A stretch of DNA of 64,000 nt from Triatoma infestans (lineage: Eukaryota; Arthropoda; Insecta; Hemiptera; Reduviidae), in contig JAAEAF010000103.1 of NCBI GenBank assembly GCA_011037195.1, positions 62,001 to 126,000 of the forward strand, written 5' to 3'. Positions within the stretch are counted from its first letter, which is position 1. Each line of letters begins with the position of its first letter. The position numbers and the translations under genes were made by a program. The notes under the pieces were generated by a model. The model ran no database searches, was not told where the DNA came from, and saw only the letters and a program-made list of their open reading frames with translations. Positions 33,716-45,513 of this stretch are shown piece after piece.

Positions 33716-34479
33716 CGAGGCATGTCCAGCAAGTAAGTGTACTGAGGCTCTCACGGCCGGAGGGATTTTGTTTTCGACATGTTGGCTACATTGTCGTGAA
33801 GCCTGATTCCTCCCCTCCGCAACGAGACCGGTTCGAGGTCAGTACGTTGAGAACTGGTCGACGCGAAAATCTGTATCGTGAAAATTGTCAATCCAATCTC
33901 CCGCCAAGTGTGAAATTACGCGGCGTCATCCGTTTCTCGTATGGAAGGGAAAAAAAAATCCGGTTAAGGTTTATAAATGAGGTTCAAACCTGAATATGGT
34001 GATAAGCTATGGCATCGTTACCACGTGATGTTCAAGTGGGTCGCGAGTTTAAAAAAACGGTCCTTACGTCTGTGCGATGATGATCAGAAGGAGCGGGAAA
34101 GAATTCAATTGTGACTGACCGAAATGTGTGAAAAAATCAACAAAAGTGCCGCTACGTGACGAGCCAGATTGAATGTGGATGAACTTTCGCGATGTTTCCA
34201 CAAGCTCCAGACTCTGCTACACGGAAGCCATCCAGGAACCCTCGTATCCGTGAAACTTTCCGCGACGGTAGGTCCGACGAAGGGGTTGGCGGAAACTACT
34301 TCGAGGAAGGCATCAAAAAATTAATACCCCGTTCACCACCTGCATTGAGAGGAATGGTGACTATGTCGAAAAATAGCTTACGTATGTACTAATGTAACCA
34401 GGTAATTTTTTTGTTCAATTAAAAATTTTTGTAACCTACAAAAATTCAGTACGCTCACTAACTTACTGGACATGCCTCG
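33716..34479. mobile_element. mariner-like element, degenerate
   Basis: Inverted ends CGAGGCATGTCCAGCAAGTA (left) and its near complement (right), flanked by TA. Plus-strand fragments match mariner transposase: PPSVKLRGVIRFSYG near the start and GVGGNYFEEGIKKLIPR near the end. The middle is deleted or shifted, and there is no intact frame. Confidence 0.8.
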
Positions 34480-34784
34480 TATATTTATTTCTGGAATTTT
34501 ATCCAGCATTGCGGACCCACCCACATTTCAATATATTTAATTCATTCAAAAATCTATCTAATTGATAGATGTATTATATCTATCTAAAAAAATTAAAATT
34601 CTTACTTTTTTTTTAGGTACACCTTTTGGAACCTTTTTGAAGAAGTATCTAAGGATCCGAGGATTCATGTGATGTCACTTTTTTATGGTATATTGATTTT
34701 CCAAGATAGAAAAGCATGTAATTTATATGTAGAAAAATCCAAGGCTGTAGTTGCCGAAGATTTATTTTTTAGACTGTCAATCAA

Positions 34785-34807
34785 TTATATATATATATAT
34801 ATATATA
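34785..34807. repeat. (AT)n microsatellite
   Basis: About 11 AT units in the intergenic spacer, 100 bp before the palindromic fold-back element. Confidence 0.8.
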
Positions 34808-34909
34808 ATCAGATTAAAAGCTTGATGGACACTATTCGTATTAAGTCCCCTTGTAAAAGGAAAGTTGAATTAAATAAAGCATATCTCTTATTTGTTGGAG
34901 TGACAAATA

Positions 34910-35327
34910 CACTCCAATATTTGTTGTGGTGGTTGGTTCCGCAGAGCTGGAAAGCATCAGAGACATTTTCCGTGGTAGCCTGCTTCATTTTGTGGTCATC
35001 GACCGGTTTCGGGCGTTCGCCCATCTTCAGGATGCGTTTTTTAGACAGTGTGACAACACAGACTCGCACAGAGCTAACTTAGTTTCACACTCAGTGAAAC
35101 TTAGTAACTTAATAAGTAATTTAGTAACTTAGTAACACAATAAGTGAAACACAGAGCTAACTTAGTTTCACACACATTGGAGTGTGAAACTAAGTTAGCT
35201 CTGTGCGAGTCTGTGTTGTCACACTGTCTAAAAAACGCATCCTGAAGATGGGCGAACGCCCGAAACCGGCGATGACCACAAAATGAAGCAGGCTACCACG
35301 GAAAATGTCTCTGACACTCCAATATTG
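34910..35327. mobile_element. Fold-back (hammerhead family) element, near-perfect palindrome
   Basis: Arms 34957-35089 and 35177-35313 are nearly perfect inverted copies of about 135 bp, so a transcript would form one long hairpin. A 12-bp repeat CACTCCAATATT occurs at 34910-34921 and 35315-35326 as target duplication; the right arm has lost its outermost 35 bp. The minus-strand hammerhead at 34997 is intact; the plus-strand partner at 35238-35274 has lost the U of the cleavage triplet (CCGG-C). Predicted frames across it are not genes. Confidence 0.75.
34997..35034 (-). ncRNA. Hammerhead ribozyme core, left arm of fold-back element
   Basis: On the minus strand: stem I CAUC, core CUGAAGA, stem II GGGC/GCCC with loop GAAC, core GAAAC, then CGGUC and the stem I partner GAUG. 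All invariant hammerhead positions (CUGANGA, GAA, NUH) are present. Stem III is only the self-complementary ACCGGU, as in the dimer-forming ribozymes of Penelope-like elements and retrozymes. Cleavage after GUC is predicted, not shown. Confidence 0.65.
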
Positions 35328-35329
35328 TT

Positions 35330-37110
35330 TGTTTTCTTCTTTTGTGAAACTTTTTTTGAACTAGTAAATCCTTTATTAAATGGTTCCACTATAAATTTAT
35401 TGTTTATCAGATAAACAGTATCAGATTTTTTTTTAAATTTGATATATTTGTAACTGCCATTCGAATATAGATAGTTTGTGGTTGTCATGTGAATGCTATT
35501 ATGAATATGTAATTTCCATTTTAGTACAAGCGAAATACTTAAAAGTTTTATTTAGTATGTCAGTATATGTGCAAATATTTATGAACGCTAATTTTTGTCT
35601 AGTTTTAAGAAGTTAAATCCACTTAATTAAATTTGAGTAAAATTTTTCAAAATTTCCTAAGCAAATATATCATTGACAAAAATAAACAAAACATCAATTT
35701 TGTATTATTGAATTTAAAAAATGAAAAATGCAGTGACCTTATAATTCCGATTACCTAATTATCCCTGTTCTCGAATTATTCAGAAGCATGTTGGAGAAAT
35801 TATTATTTTGAGTGTGGGTTTTATTTTAATTAATATTCATTAAGTATGTAATAATAATTTTTGATTTCTTATTAATTGTTTAATAAATATAATGTTAATG
35901 TAATTACTTGTAATAATAACATTATTATAAATAATTATGTTGAAACAAACAAATCGTTGGCATATTCAGTAAATGATGATAATTTGTAAATAGAAACTTA
36001 CAACTGATTTACGCTGCTATTAAATTTTAAACAGTAAGACAATTTAGCATTTTAGTATAAATTCTCAATTTTTTCATAGTAATCATGGATACATCCAAAT
36101 TTTGATAATGATGGGGACTTTATTTAATATTCTTTGCAAAGATTCGTTTTATGAGATGTGATTATTATAGTCAGTACAACTTCAGATGAATGTCAATATC
36201 TTTACATTGTTTTCACCTGTTAATTGCTCCTACCTTAAAAAACTAAAAATGTTATTTTTGAATCGAACAATTTAAAAATTTGTTTATTCAATTTGCGGTC
36301 ACAGTTTTAAATGATGGGAAATTATTTTAAAGTCCATTCGTAGTTATATGAACTACAAAAACACAGTTACCAATCCAATAGTAAATGATTTCTTAGAATT
36401 ATATTCCCAGATAAATATAATTGGCCATTATGCTCTCTATTTATGCAACACTATATTTTAATTTTAAGTGATCTATGGAAAAAATGGTACTATTCTCTGA
36501 ATAATTATAATTTACTTTTACCCCAATTAAACAATGTAAAAAATACATAATATTCATGTTGTATCTAAGATGTTTTCCATTATTTTGTTAGACTCTTTTA
36601 TTGAATATTTTCAGTTAGTATTGTTTCTTTGTATGAGAAAGACAAATTTTCTTTTATTTATTTAAACAACTACTTATTTATAAATAATGTATATGAATAA
36701 ATTAATGAGTCTAAAAATTCATTGTTATTGTTTACAAAGACTGAATGAATTTTTAAAAAAATTGTTGAAATTTTTTGTTAAGGTTACTTTACTTTGCTCT
36801 TATTTGAAGCTGTGGTTCTTAAATATTTATTTTTATTTCCTTATTAGCTAAATAATTTTATTACAAACATTTTGGTCACAATTAATAAAGATTTTTCTAT
36901 TTTACGTTCATTTTTTCATACATACCAAGGATTGCAAACGCTTTTTGAAACATTGGTGATAATACCTGGAAGGTTTATTTTATATGAATAAAAATATCAA
37001 GGAATGAAAAATCTAGAGGCAGCTGCTCAGCCATTAAAATGAAAAACGAAAAAGCTTATTTTGTTAATTATTACAGTGAAGTTGAAAAGTCCATTTTACA
37101 AATTTATTTT
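35330..37110. other. Intergenic AT-rich DNA
   Basis: About 1.8 kb of very AT-rich sequence with no coding frame, repeat or RNA gene that I can recognise. Confidence 0.6.
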
Positions 37111-37117
37111 TTTATTG

Positions 37118-37275
37118 TTGTGGTTGGGTCCGCAGTGCTGGATAGCATCAGAGATATTTTCCGTGATAGCCTGCTCCGTTCTGTGATCATTGACTGGGTT
37201 CGGCCGTTCGCCCATCATCAGGATGTCTTTATAAACACAAACTTATACGGAGCAAAATCAGTTAATACATTGGTT
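37118..37275. mobile_element. Fold-back family element, single left arm
   Basis: Contains TGGGTCCGCAGTGCTGGATA, the GATATTTTCCGTGATAGCC box and a minus-strand hammerhead-like motif (37188-37225) with intact CUGAUGA but GAACC in place of GAAAC. No matching right arm follows. Confidence 0.6.
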
Positions 37276-37574
37276 TGTTGATTATTTCTTTATCTATTTT
37301 GTGCATGCCAAAGTATTTTAACATCAATCTTACTTCTCTGTCTTTAAGATTTCGATCTAACTTATGAGATCGGTGCCTTTAATGGTGGCATGGCTGATCT
37401 GGTATTCTGGATCATCGGATAGTCTTCTCCGTTCGATATTTCTTGTCGAGGTTGAGCTGGGCACATCTTCTGATTGCGAGCATTTCCGCCTGGAAGATGC
37501 TGGAAAGTTTATCCATATGCTCTGAGTTTATGGTTTTTGACCCATACATTCTATATCCGCGTATATAGATAGAA

Positions 37575-38040
37575 TGATGCAGGGGGGGACTAAAACCAAG
37601 GCACCGCAGCCTCCCATTGAGGCTTATTGTGCCAACCCCTCAAACCTAGTAGTGGAAGCCCCCCTCTTCATGAGGTCCAAAAGCTACCCCACCAGACCTT
37701 CTTGGAGTACGATTTCCTCCGGCCTCAATGTGCCGAAGATCTCGTACCGCAATCTACCTATTGCAACGCAATCAAAGAGCAGATGAGAGGCCGTCTCCTC
37801 CTCCTCCTGATGTAGTCTACACAAGGACTCTATATCCACCAACCCCACCGTGTGCAGATGTTTTTTGAACCTGCCATGCCTGGTAAACAGGCCCGTTATC
37901 AGAGAAATCTGATACCTGCTTAGTCCCAGGATGTCTCTGGTCCTTCTTCTACACAGCTCTGGCATAACCATTCTGCCCCACCAGAGCTTAGCCTCCAGTA
38001 TCGGTTATGCTCCCTCCGAGTCCATTCTCTCAGAGATCCG
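37575..38040 (-). mobile_element. Non-LTR retrotransposon 3' fragment (I/R1-like)
   Basis: The minus-strand frame contains LSRYQISLITGLFTRHGRFK, then HTVGLVDIESLCRLHQEEEE and HLLFDC, the post-RNase-H Cys/His motif region of insect I- and R1-type LINEs. GC content is higher than in the surroundings. Confidence 0.72.
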
Positions 38041-38291
38041 CGTATATAAGTTGCTAACCTAATTGCTAAAAATTGGACATTTGTGTGCACCACCGATTTT
38101 CATATAGCAGACTTACATGGTGAAATGTTCGATCGATCTATAAAAATAGAGATTGTTATTTTGTGTGTAGCTATTTTGTTTAAGGTACATACATTTTTTG
38201 CACTTCACTTTTTAGAGAGCGCCAACTTCCTGAGTATACTAGAATAGCAAACCAGAGATATTTTCCGCTATAGCCTTCTTCTTTTTGTGGT

Positions 38292-38329
38292 CATTGACCG
38301 GTTTCGGGCATTCGTCTATCATCAGGATG
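38292..38329 (-). ncRNA. Hammerhead ribozyme core, left arm of the same fold-back element
   Basis: Minus strand: CAUC, CUGAUGA, stem II, GAAAC, CGGUC, AAUG. The core is intact. Stem II is weakened by substitutions (AGAC against GCCC), and the innermost stem I pair is C-A. It faces the plus-strand core at 38405. Confidence 0.5.
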
Positions 38330-38404
38330 CGTTTGTCAAACGCTAAAGTATATAAACTAAATTTGATCTGTGCAAATCTATGTTATCACACTGTTGGACA
38401 AACT

Positions 38405-38442
38405 CATCCTGATGATGGGCGAACGTCCGAAACCGGTCCACG
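38405..38442 (+). ncRNA. Hammerhead ribozyme core, right arm of fold-back element
   Basis: Plus strand: CUGAUGA (38409-38415), stem II UGGGC/GUCC region with loop GAA, GAAAC (38429-38433) and CGGUC (38434-38438). The core is perfect. The 3' half of stem I (CACG) no longer pairs with the 5' CAUC, so this copy may be catalytically dead. Confidence 0.55.
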
Positions 38443-39184
38443 TAGCACCACAAAGAGGTAGATGACTGCAAAAAGAAGCAGGCTATCACGGAAAATATCT
38501 CTGGTGCTGTCCAGCTCTGCTGAACCAACTACAAGAACAAGGAGCACCTTTCTTAATAAGCTGTGACTGCAAGGCCCAACATACTTAGCTGTAATATTTG
38601 TGCTCATTTTACGGAGGTAATTTGGTGAAATAAATACATACTTTTACAGCATATTGAAAGGAATTATTTTTGTACTATATTTCCTACATTTAAGGCAAGA
38701 ACTCTATTTGAGAAATTCGAAAATCGGTATTGAAAAATAATAAATGTAACAAAAGTTTTTGTGCAAAAAAATAGTTTATATGAAATATAAAAGCGCTCAC
38801 ATGAATCTTATTCTTCAAATAATAAACTTTCATTTTCTACCAAATTCACCAGTGTTTCTGCTAGGATTTCAATTTGGTGGTAAAATCGCAATGCTTCATA
38901 ATTTTCAATGAGAGCAATAGACTCGGAAAGACCATGATCGGATGGGACTAGAGGTAGAGTGAGACAAAATGCTTACCTTAACTCTGGTAATTTTAACTAG
39001 AATCAAACGCGAATAGTGGGTGGAAGCGTTATCATGTTGCAGAATAGTTTTATTTAGAATGATTAAAAAGGGGTATCTTGCTTATAATACTTCCTAAACT
39101 CCACACAGCGGCTGTATAAACTTCGGAGTCAATATCTCTGTTCAAAATCCAATACACATTTAAAGTTCCACCAAACGGAAAGTA

Positions 39185-39765
39185 TGACTTTTTACTTTCT
39201 CTTCCTATAAGATAAAGTATTCATTCTGTCAAATTTTCGATACTGAGTTTTCTCCGGAAATACAGGTTTTGATGTCCCCTGAGTACGAAAAAGCATTTTT
39301 TTAAAATGGCCTGTGTGTATGTGTGAGAACAGCATAGATTAAAAACGAAAAATGGCAGAATATTCAAACTTGATATTTCGTTTGCATATCAAAATGGGAT
39401 CCGAAATGATCTACCAAAATTCCTCAACCGGAAAAGCCACTTTACTGAATAGATTTTTCAGTTTTTTGCGATTTTATCGAAAACTGTCCCAACGATTCTC
39501 TTTAAATGTTCTCTTTAAACTACACACAAAGAGAGGAAGTGCACTTTTATTTGAAACATTTCTCCAGGAAAATTCATTTAATGAGCTCTTGAGGAGGGAT
39601 GTGGTTTTATGTTTTCCTCTAAAGTGCTACTTTAGTTTTTTATACAATCCTATTGTGTATATAAATATTAACTGAATTGAATACGTTGTCAAAATTCCAA
39701 GTTTGAAGAAAATCGTTTAACCGGAAGTGGTTTTAATGAACAGAAAGTTTATATCAGCAATTTTT
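39185..39765 (+). repeat. CCGGAAGT interspersed repeat, intergenic
   Basis: Nearly complete unit: TTTACTTTCTCTTCCTATAA at the start, TGATGTCCCCTGAGTACGAA, CAACCGGAAAAGCCACTTTA, TTCATTTAATGAGCTCTTGA and ending AACCGGAAGTGG. The open frame at 39352 is part of it. Confidence 0.6.
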
Positions 39766-40041
39766 ATAAAAGTCATACAGCAATTGATCATACAAAATTT
39801 AAAATACCAATGTATTTTATTACAAGTAGGAAATAAACACTACTACCAAAGGGAAAAAACAATGGGAGGGTCAATTCCAACGAGATATTTGTTAAATTTA
39901 AGGCAAGAATTTATATAATCGCAAGTGAAAAATGAATGGAGAAAGAAAATGATAAAGGGAAGTTATCTCTTCATGAAACATGAACAATATGAACTTTGAT
40001 TGGTATTTATCATTTATAGAGTTTTCGTTTACGAAAATATT

Positions 40042-41275
40042 TCACAAAGACTTTATGAATTCCCTCAATTGAGAATTTGATTTAGTTTTAATTTTCTTTG
40101 ATTTTAATTGTTGTTTCTTCTTTTTTAGCTTAGCACGATTTCCTATTATTTTCTGAGTTTTAAGATGTATTTTAGGATTGTTTGCACTTAATGAATTGTT
40201 CAAAACATCTGTACTTTCAGCGAATTTATGTACTTCTTTATGCACAATACCCGTCTTGACATTAACATCATCTAAGCATATTTCTTCTGTGTTCAAGGTT
40301 TCATGACATTCCTTTTGAAATAAGAGTTGGTGTTCAGATTTCTCAGGATTGCATATTTCATGTCTGTTTTTATCTATTACTTTATCGAATTTACAGGTGA
40401 ATGCATTTAAAGAATGTCTAAAATCTTGTTGGTCTCCCTTATCACAAGTATGGATTTTAAAATTTTCGGTCTTCTGAGGGGCGCGTTTTAATTTCTTCTT
40501 TGAGAAAAGATTTGGTTCACAAGTTTTCTCATTACCTTGAACAGGTTTAAAAGTAGATTCTTCCGATTTGTCACTATCTTTCGTTTTCTTAACAATATTT
40601 TCAAGCTTTAATCCTGCCACACTGTCTCTTATCCGTTTTTTCTTCTTCCTCTTTTTATCATATTTCTGCTCATTTTCAGGTTTAAAATTGGTAGTGGGAA
40701 GGATAACCTTTTGCTTTGTGATAAAACATTTCGCAATATTTTGACAAATATGACAACGAAACACCTGCAACGTGAAATTAAGAATCATATAGCAGTAATA
40801 ACATTAAATAAGTTAATAGTGAATTAATTAGAAAGAAAAAGTTTAAGACTGCTCTTACCATAACATTATCTTGTTTCAATTTGAATGATTCCAACAGTCT
40901 TCTTTTATAATGCGATTTTATAACGTCTATTGATGAATTAATCTTCTTTTTCAGTCGTTTTGGAACATGTATAGAACGTATCCTCATTGAGAATCTTCCT
41001 TCATTCCAAGGATTACTGCATCTGGGACAATAGTATTGCTTGTCTTTACGACTATCCAAAAACTTGTACGTGCTGACTCTGAAATGTCGTATGAGTTACT
41101 CCACTAATCTAGACTATCATACTCCACCTTTAAAATTTTATTACCTGAGTGCTGTAGAAATGGTATCCAAATTATTATTCCCTTGTGTGCTTGATTTGGA
41201 AGAAATATTTCTGAGTAATTTCGAAGCAGCCCATAAGTACTGTGATGTAACTTCATTTTTATCTGGAGTAACCAT
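40042..41275 (-). CDS. UPF0711 / C18orf21-type zinc-ribbon protein
   Basis: Three exons on the minus strand: 41275-41145, 41078-40859 and 40764-40042, giving 357 codons plus a stop. The start is ATG at 41275 (MVTPDKNEVTSQYLWAASKL). Junctions are CAG|GTAATA / ttcag|AGT (phase 2) and ATG|GTAAGA / gcag|GTG (phase 0). Exon 2 carries YYCPRC and exon 3 CHIC, a four-Cys zinc ribbon split by an intron. A long Lys-rich, nuclear-type tail ends LREFIKSL. The N-terminal W-A, the C-P-x-C ... C-x2-C spacing with an R-x-K linker and the end motif match UPF0711. Vertebrate C18orf21 has been reported as an RNase MRP subunit; the same role here is inference. The tail is longer than in vertebrates. Confidence 0.8.
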
Positions 41276-41803
41276 GTTTGGACCGTAATCAAAATTATAA
41301 GAAAGAACCACTAGGCATGACCAAAATTGTTCAGGTAGCGATAACCTTGTTGAAACCTTTTACCCTTATTTTTATGCTACGTTAATAGACACATATTCAT
41401 ACCACTTAACTTCTGTTTTTTCGCACTAGTAACTACTAAAGTTTTATTTCATTAGTCATCATAATTGTTGCTCTAAAATGTGTTAACAGTGTTGTAATAG
41501 ATCGTTTCTTATTACATTAATGAAGGATTATGAATATTCTAAACTATCGTAGAATAAAATTGTGTTTGCTGGAGATGAGTTGACCAAGCTTCATTTATAT
41601 GATGAAGTGCAAGACGAAGTATTTGATATAAACTTGAACTAAAGGTAATAATTTAGGAAGTAAGGTATATTGTTAAGGCGAATGTTTATCTAATCTAAGT
41701 CTAAAGAATCTTTTTATTTAGTGGTCTGCAAAACCAGATTTTTTCAGTTATTGATATTAAACATAATAAGTTGGTTGAATCTGCAGCCTTAAAACTGTCC
41801 AAA
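41276..41803. promoter_or_regulatory. Divergent promoter region between UPF0711 and PPT2-like genes
   Basis: 528 bp separate the two start codons, which point away from each other. No repeat family is recognised in it, unlike almost all other spacers in the window. No TATA box at a convincing distance is seen. A shared bidirectional promoter is inferred from the geometry only. Confidence 0.5.
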
Positions 41804-44800
41804 ATGTATTTCTGGTATTTAAAAATAAATATAGTTTGTTTCACTTTTGCTGTTAGTTCTGTAACAGGGTATAAACCCGTGATTATTATACACGGAGTTT
41901 TATCAGGAAATATTAGTATGCTACCTTTGGCGAAGAGAATTCAAGAGGTGTGCTATGTGTAATTTTTTTTTTTATAATTTAAATGTCACCCATCTCTTAT
42001 CTAGATTGATTAACTAATTGTAAATAATTTATTACAGATTCATCCTGGCACTAAAGTTTTTGTGACTGACAGATTCGGAGGATGGTCAAGTTTAAGGCCA
42101 ATGTGGCATCAGGTTCTAGAAATTGGTACCGATGCACTGAATTTTATGGTATTACATCCTGAGGGTGTAAACTTAATTGGTAATGAAATGTTTTGAAATT
42201 ATGTATTTAGTGCAACTACTTTATTTAAAATACTCTTTATTACAGGTTATTCGCAAGGAGGATTGCTTGCTCGTGGAATTTTGCAGCAGTATCCTGAACA
42301 TAATGTGCATACATTTATTTCTCTGAGTGCCCCACAATGTGGGCAGTACGGTAGTAAGTAGTGTACGTTTGGGAATTTATTATAAAAACGTAATATTGAT
42401 TTGTTTTTTGTATTTACGGCGCGTCAACATCTACGGTCATTCGAGGCTTCTCAGTGCAGTGCCGGCCTCCGGACAATATTGTCTCGTTACAGACAACACT
42501 GTCATCACCGGACAGTGAGCTGGACTCGAATCAGGGACCTCCGCGTGGGAGTTCAGTGCGATAACCGCAGACCTAATCCCATCCCTGTTTTGGTTATGAT
42601 TAAGATACTATTGAATCCTTGGCAACTGATTTAGTTTGCCCAGATTTATGCAAAATTATAATCTCATAGCAGCATGGATTTTTCTGTTTCTACTAACTTG
42701 ATGTTATACCATAATAAGATTTCTGAAGTTCTTGATAATTGCTTTCATAATTCTACACACCATGATTTCACCAAGGATTATAAAGAGTCTCATTTAAACG
42801 GGCCACTTTTGAAATAACTCTTAAATGAAGCAAGATATCTAAAAAGTGAAAATAACGTTTGTTGAAGAATTGTCGCTCTAGCTTATTATGATGGTGTTAA
42901 TGTTTTTTTTATTTTATTGCCGCCTTACACTTTAAATCGGTGGTTGAAAGTGGTGATTTCCTTTGACCCCCACTTTTGACTACTGTATTGAAAACTATTA
43001 AAAAAGGTGAAGAAAAATGCCATTAATTTCACTTCAATACTTCGAACCATTGCCAAGATATTCAATCATGAAGTTTCAGTTTTGTCGTTTATTCCTATAT
43101 TTCTGTTTCATAAACTAAAATTAAAAGCGGATTTTCATATTACTTTCGAATAAATAAGTGGGTTCAAATGCTGATAAAACTTAAAAGCTATTTTAAAACC
43201 ATACGAGTACAAATCAGGTAAAACATCATTAAAACAAATCAGTAACCTAGTTTATTTACAAAAATCGATAAAAAAAATTTCCTATTTATTCAAAATGACT
43301 TCCTTGGCATAAACGGCACAAGCGCAGTCGCTGCCCTACATATGAAGTTGCTAATTGTACCATCTCTGCCGGAATTGCTAAGCAGGTTTGGATTGTCTTC
43401 TCTAGGTGCTTCTGGAGTTGTTGGTTTCTTGGTATAAATTTTTTCTTTGAGATATCGCCAAAGGAAACATCAAGAAGGCTCAAATCTGGCGATCTGGAAG
43501 GCCAGCTTGCCGGTCCAGCTATTACTAAACATCTCATTCATTTCTCTCCTCGCCATTAAGGCATAATGCGCAGGTTAACCATCTTGTTGGAACCACATTC
43601 TTGTTCTGACATTCAATGCCTAGCATCCGCGAGAACTTGATGCCTGTTTCTTCCGCTAGATGGCACTAGTGGCTGCGTTACAATACCATATATATAATTT
43701 TTATATTTCTATAATAGTTGTTCACATTACTTTATTTTGTTCGCTATTACTTATATAATTTTATTTTATTTCCTGTAATATTTATGCATGTTTCTATTAT
43801 TTGGCTTAAGCGTGTGTTTGTAAATAAATAAAATAGAAATAATGGTGTCGATGAAATCTTACTAATTTCGAAGCAATTTCACGATATCCTACGGAAGGGA
43901 TGTAACTAGTAGCCATTGACCGAGAAATTTTTATTCTTATTTTAGGACAAAATAAGTAAGATATTTCAGTGAGTATAGGGAGTTAACGCTTAGATTACGA
44001 AGATATAAGAGCACTTTCTTATAAACAATCTTGCGGCATATATTAACGACATAGATGTATTAAACGAAATACTTTTTTTTTAATGAAGTCAGCTATATTA
44101 ATCTTTTTATTTATATATTTTTTATATAAAGAGATAGATGACATTTTTATTCATTTATTTAAACAAAAAAGACAGAGTACCTGCCAAATCGCAGACTATA
44201 TTCATCTTAGTCTACCTTCCTGTACTGTAGTCATCCCTGAAGGCATTCACAATTGTTGGTTTTATTTTTAGCATATATCTTTTATGTTTGGGCCATGTCA
44301 GGGCTCTGCAGGGCAGTCATGATTATCTATATAAATTTTGTAAATTCACTGGGTTGATACTGGAACTATTAACGAGAGGTTAAGTAGGCACAGGCCCAAC
44401 ATTCACACATACTGTAACCTCTCTCATATCGAAGGCATATACTAGACGATCTTTACAGAACTTGACACACAACTCTACTTCAAATTCAACCCGCTCTCGC
44501 AGCAGGATCATTAGACTGGGAAAATTTCAGGGAATAAATAGACATAAGACAATTCCAAAAAACATGTTTTGAACTAGACGAGGCTTTTTCGAATCACACC
44601 TATTTTACAACAAAAAAATGCACGATACTCCAACGGCTCACAAAAATAAAGAGAGACCCAAAGTTGAGAGACTTAATGTATCTGATGGCAAATATAATAA
44701 ATTTATTTATGGAAAGAAGAAGTGCAGGGAGCATAGAGCAAAGCAGATACTATAAAGCCTTCCTGTTTTAAACACACATAGAAATATATATCATATTGAT

Positions 44801-45403
44801 GCCAGTGTGTAATGCAAGCAAATTTATGCATGATTTATTATTTTTTTCAGCCGAATTTCTTCATCTTTTTTTTCCAACACTTGCTTGTGAGACTGCTTAT
44901 GAATTATTCTATTCAATCGTTGGGCAGCACACATCAGTGGGAAATTATTGGAACGATCCTCACCATCAAAAATTATTTTTTGAGTACAGCAACTACTTAC
45001 CATATATAAATAATTTAATCGTATCGGAAAAAAGTGATTCATATAAGAAAGGAATAACTAAACTATCTAAAATGGTTCTAATTGGTGGACCAGATGACGG
45101 TGTTATTACTCCATGGCAATCTAGGTAAGTTACATTAAAATTGATTAAGTATATAATAAATTTAGCCGCAGTTAGTAAACGTAATTAATTTTTTTATTTT
45201 TAAGCCACTTTGGTTGCTTCGATTCAAATGAAACTGTGATAGAAATGAAAGAACAAGGATTTTATAAAAATGACTCTTTTGGCTTACAAACTTTGGATAA
45301 AAATGGTAAATTAGTAACATTTAGTATTAGTGGGTATTCGCATTATGATTGGCACTTAAACATGTCATTTGTAGATGAATACATTATACCTTTTCTAGAT
45401 TAA
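41804..45403 (+). CDS. PPT2: Lysosomal thioesterase, PPT2 type
   Basis: Five exons: 41804-41947, 42038-42179, 42246-42353, 44851-45124, 45205-45403, giving 288 residues (human PPT2 is about 302). The first ATG gives a signal peptide ([20 protein letters not shown]). An alpha/beta-hydrolase follows: IIHGV with the oxyanion region, the nucleophile elbow GYSQGG (Ser codon 42251-42253), acid [11 protein letters not shown], and His in SGYSHYDWH. The conserved GQYG-T and FP boxes span the 2.5-kb third intron, where A plus CC makes the Thr codon. PPT-family enzymes remove thioester-linked fatty acyl groups in lysosomes; PPT2 prefers acyl-CoA-like substrates over bulky palmitoyl proteins. Junction phases all agree. 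Intron 3 is filled with SINE and transposon debris. Confidence 0.92.
42415..42580 (-). mobile_element. tRNA-derived SINE, reverse copy in a PPT2 intron
   Basis: Same family: CAGTGCCGGCCTCCGGACAA, ATCACCGGACAGTGAGCTGG and ACTCGAATCAGGGACCTCCG. The middle loop is deleted compared with the copy at 20868. Confidence 0.7.
43280..43680 (-). mobile_element. Tc1/mariner-superfamily transposase fragment
   Basis: Minus-strand peptide [20 protein letters not shown] resembles the WPxRSPDLxPLD box of insect mariner-type transposases, followed by [17 protein letters not shown]. It lies in intron 3 of the PPT2-like gene. C-terminal fragment only. Confidence 0.6.
44000..44850. other. PPT2 intron 3, unclassified transposon-like debris
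   Basis: The part at 44280-44760 is less AT-rich than its surroundings and reads in short open pieces without a recognised family. Confidence 0.35.
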
Positions 45404-45507
45404 TTTTTCAAGAGATTATTTTAAAGATGTAGATTTGAATATTTTTTTAAATTATTTTTTATTGGTACAAAGGAGTTGTTAGCAATTCTTATTTGTTATA
45501 TTACTAA

Positions 45508-45513
45508 AATAAA
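45508..45513 (+). terminator. Candidate poly(A) signal for the PPT2-like gene
   Basis: AATAAA about 105 nt past the stop codon at 45401-45403. Confidence 0.45.

Larger units (their letters stand above)
38250..38545. mobile_element. Fold-back (hammerhead family) element with both cores intact
   Basis: Left arm from about 38257 with GATATTTTCCGCTATAGCC, right arm ending about 38540 (AGCTCTGCTGAACCAAC). Both arms carry complete hammerhead cores in opposite orientation (38292-38329 minus, 38405-38442 plus). The target duplication is not clear. Confidence 0.65.

Noticed and set aside
34669..35488. Open frames of 66-137 codons around 34.7-35.5 kb
   Set aside because: They run through the palindromic fold-back element and its mirror image; not genes.
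39352..39675. 107-codon plus-strand frame
   Set aside because: Entirely within a CCGGAAGT repeat copy whose other copies are not open.
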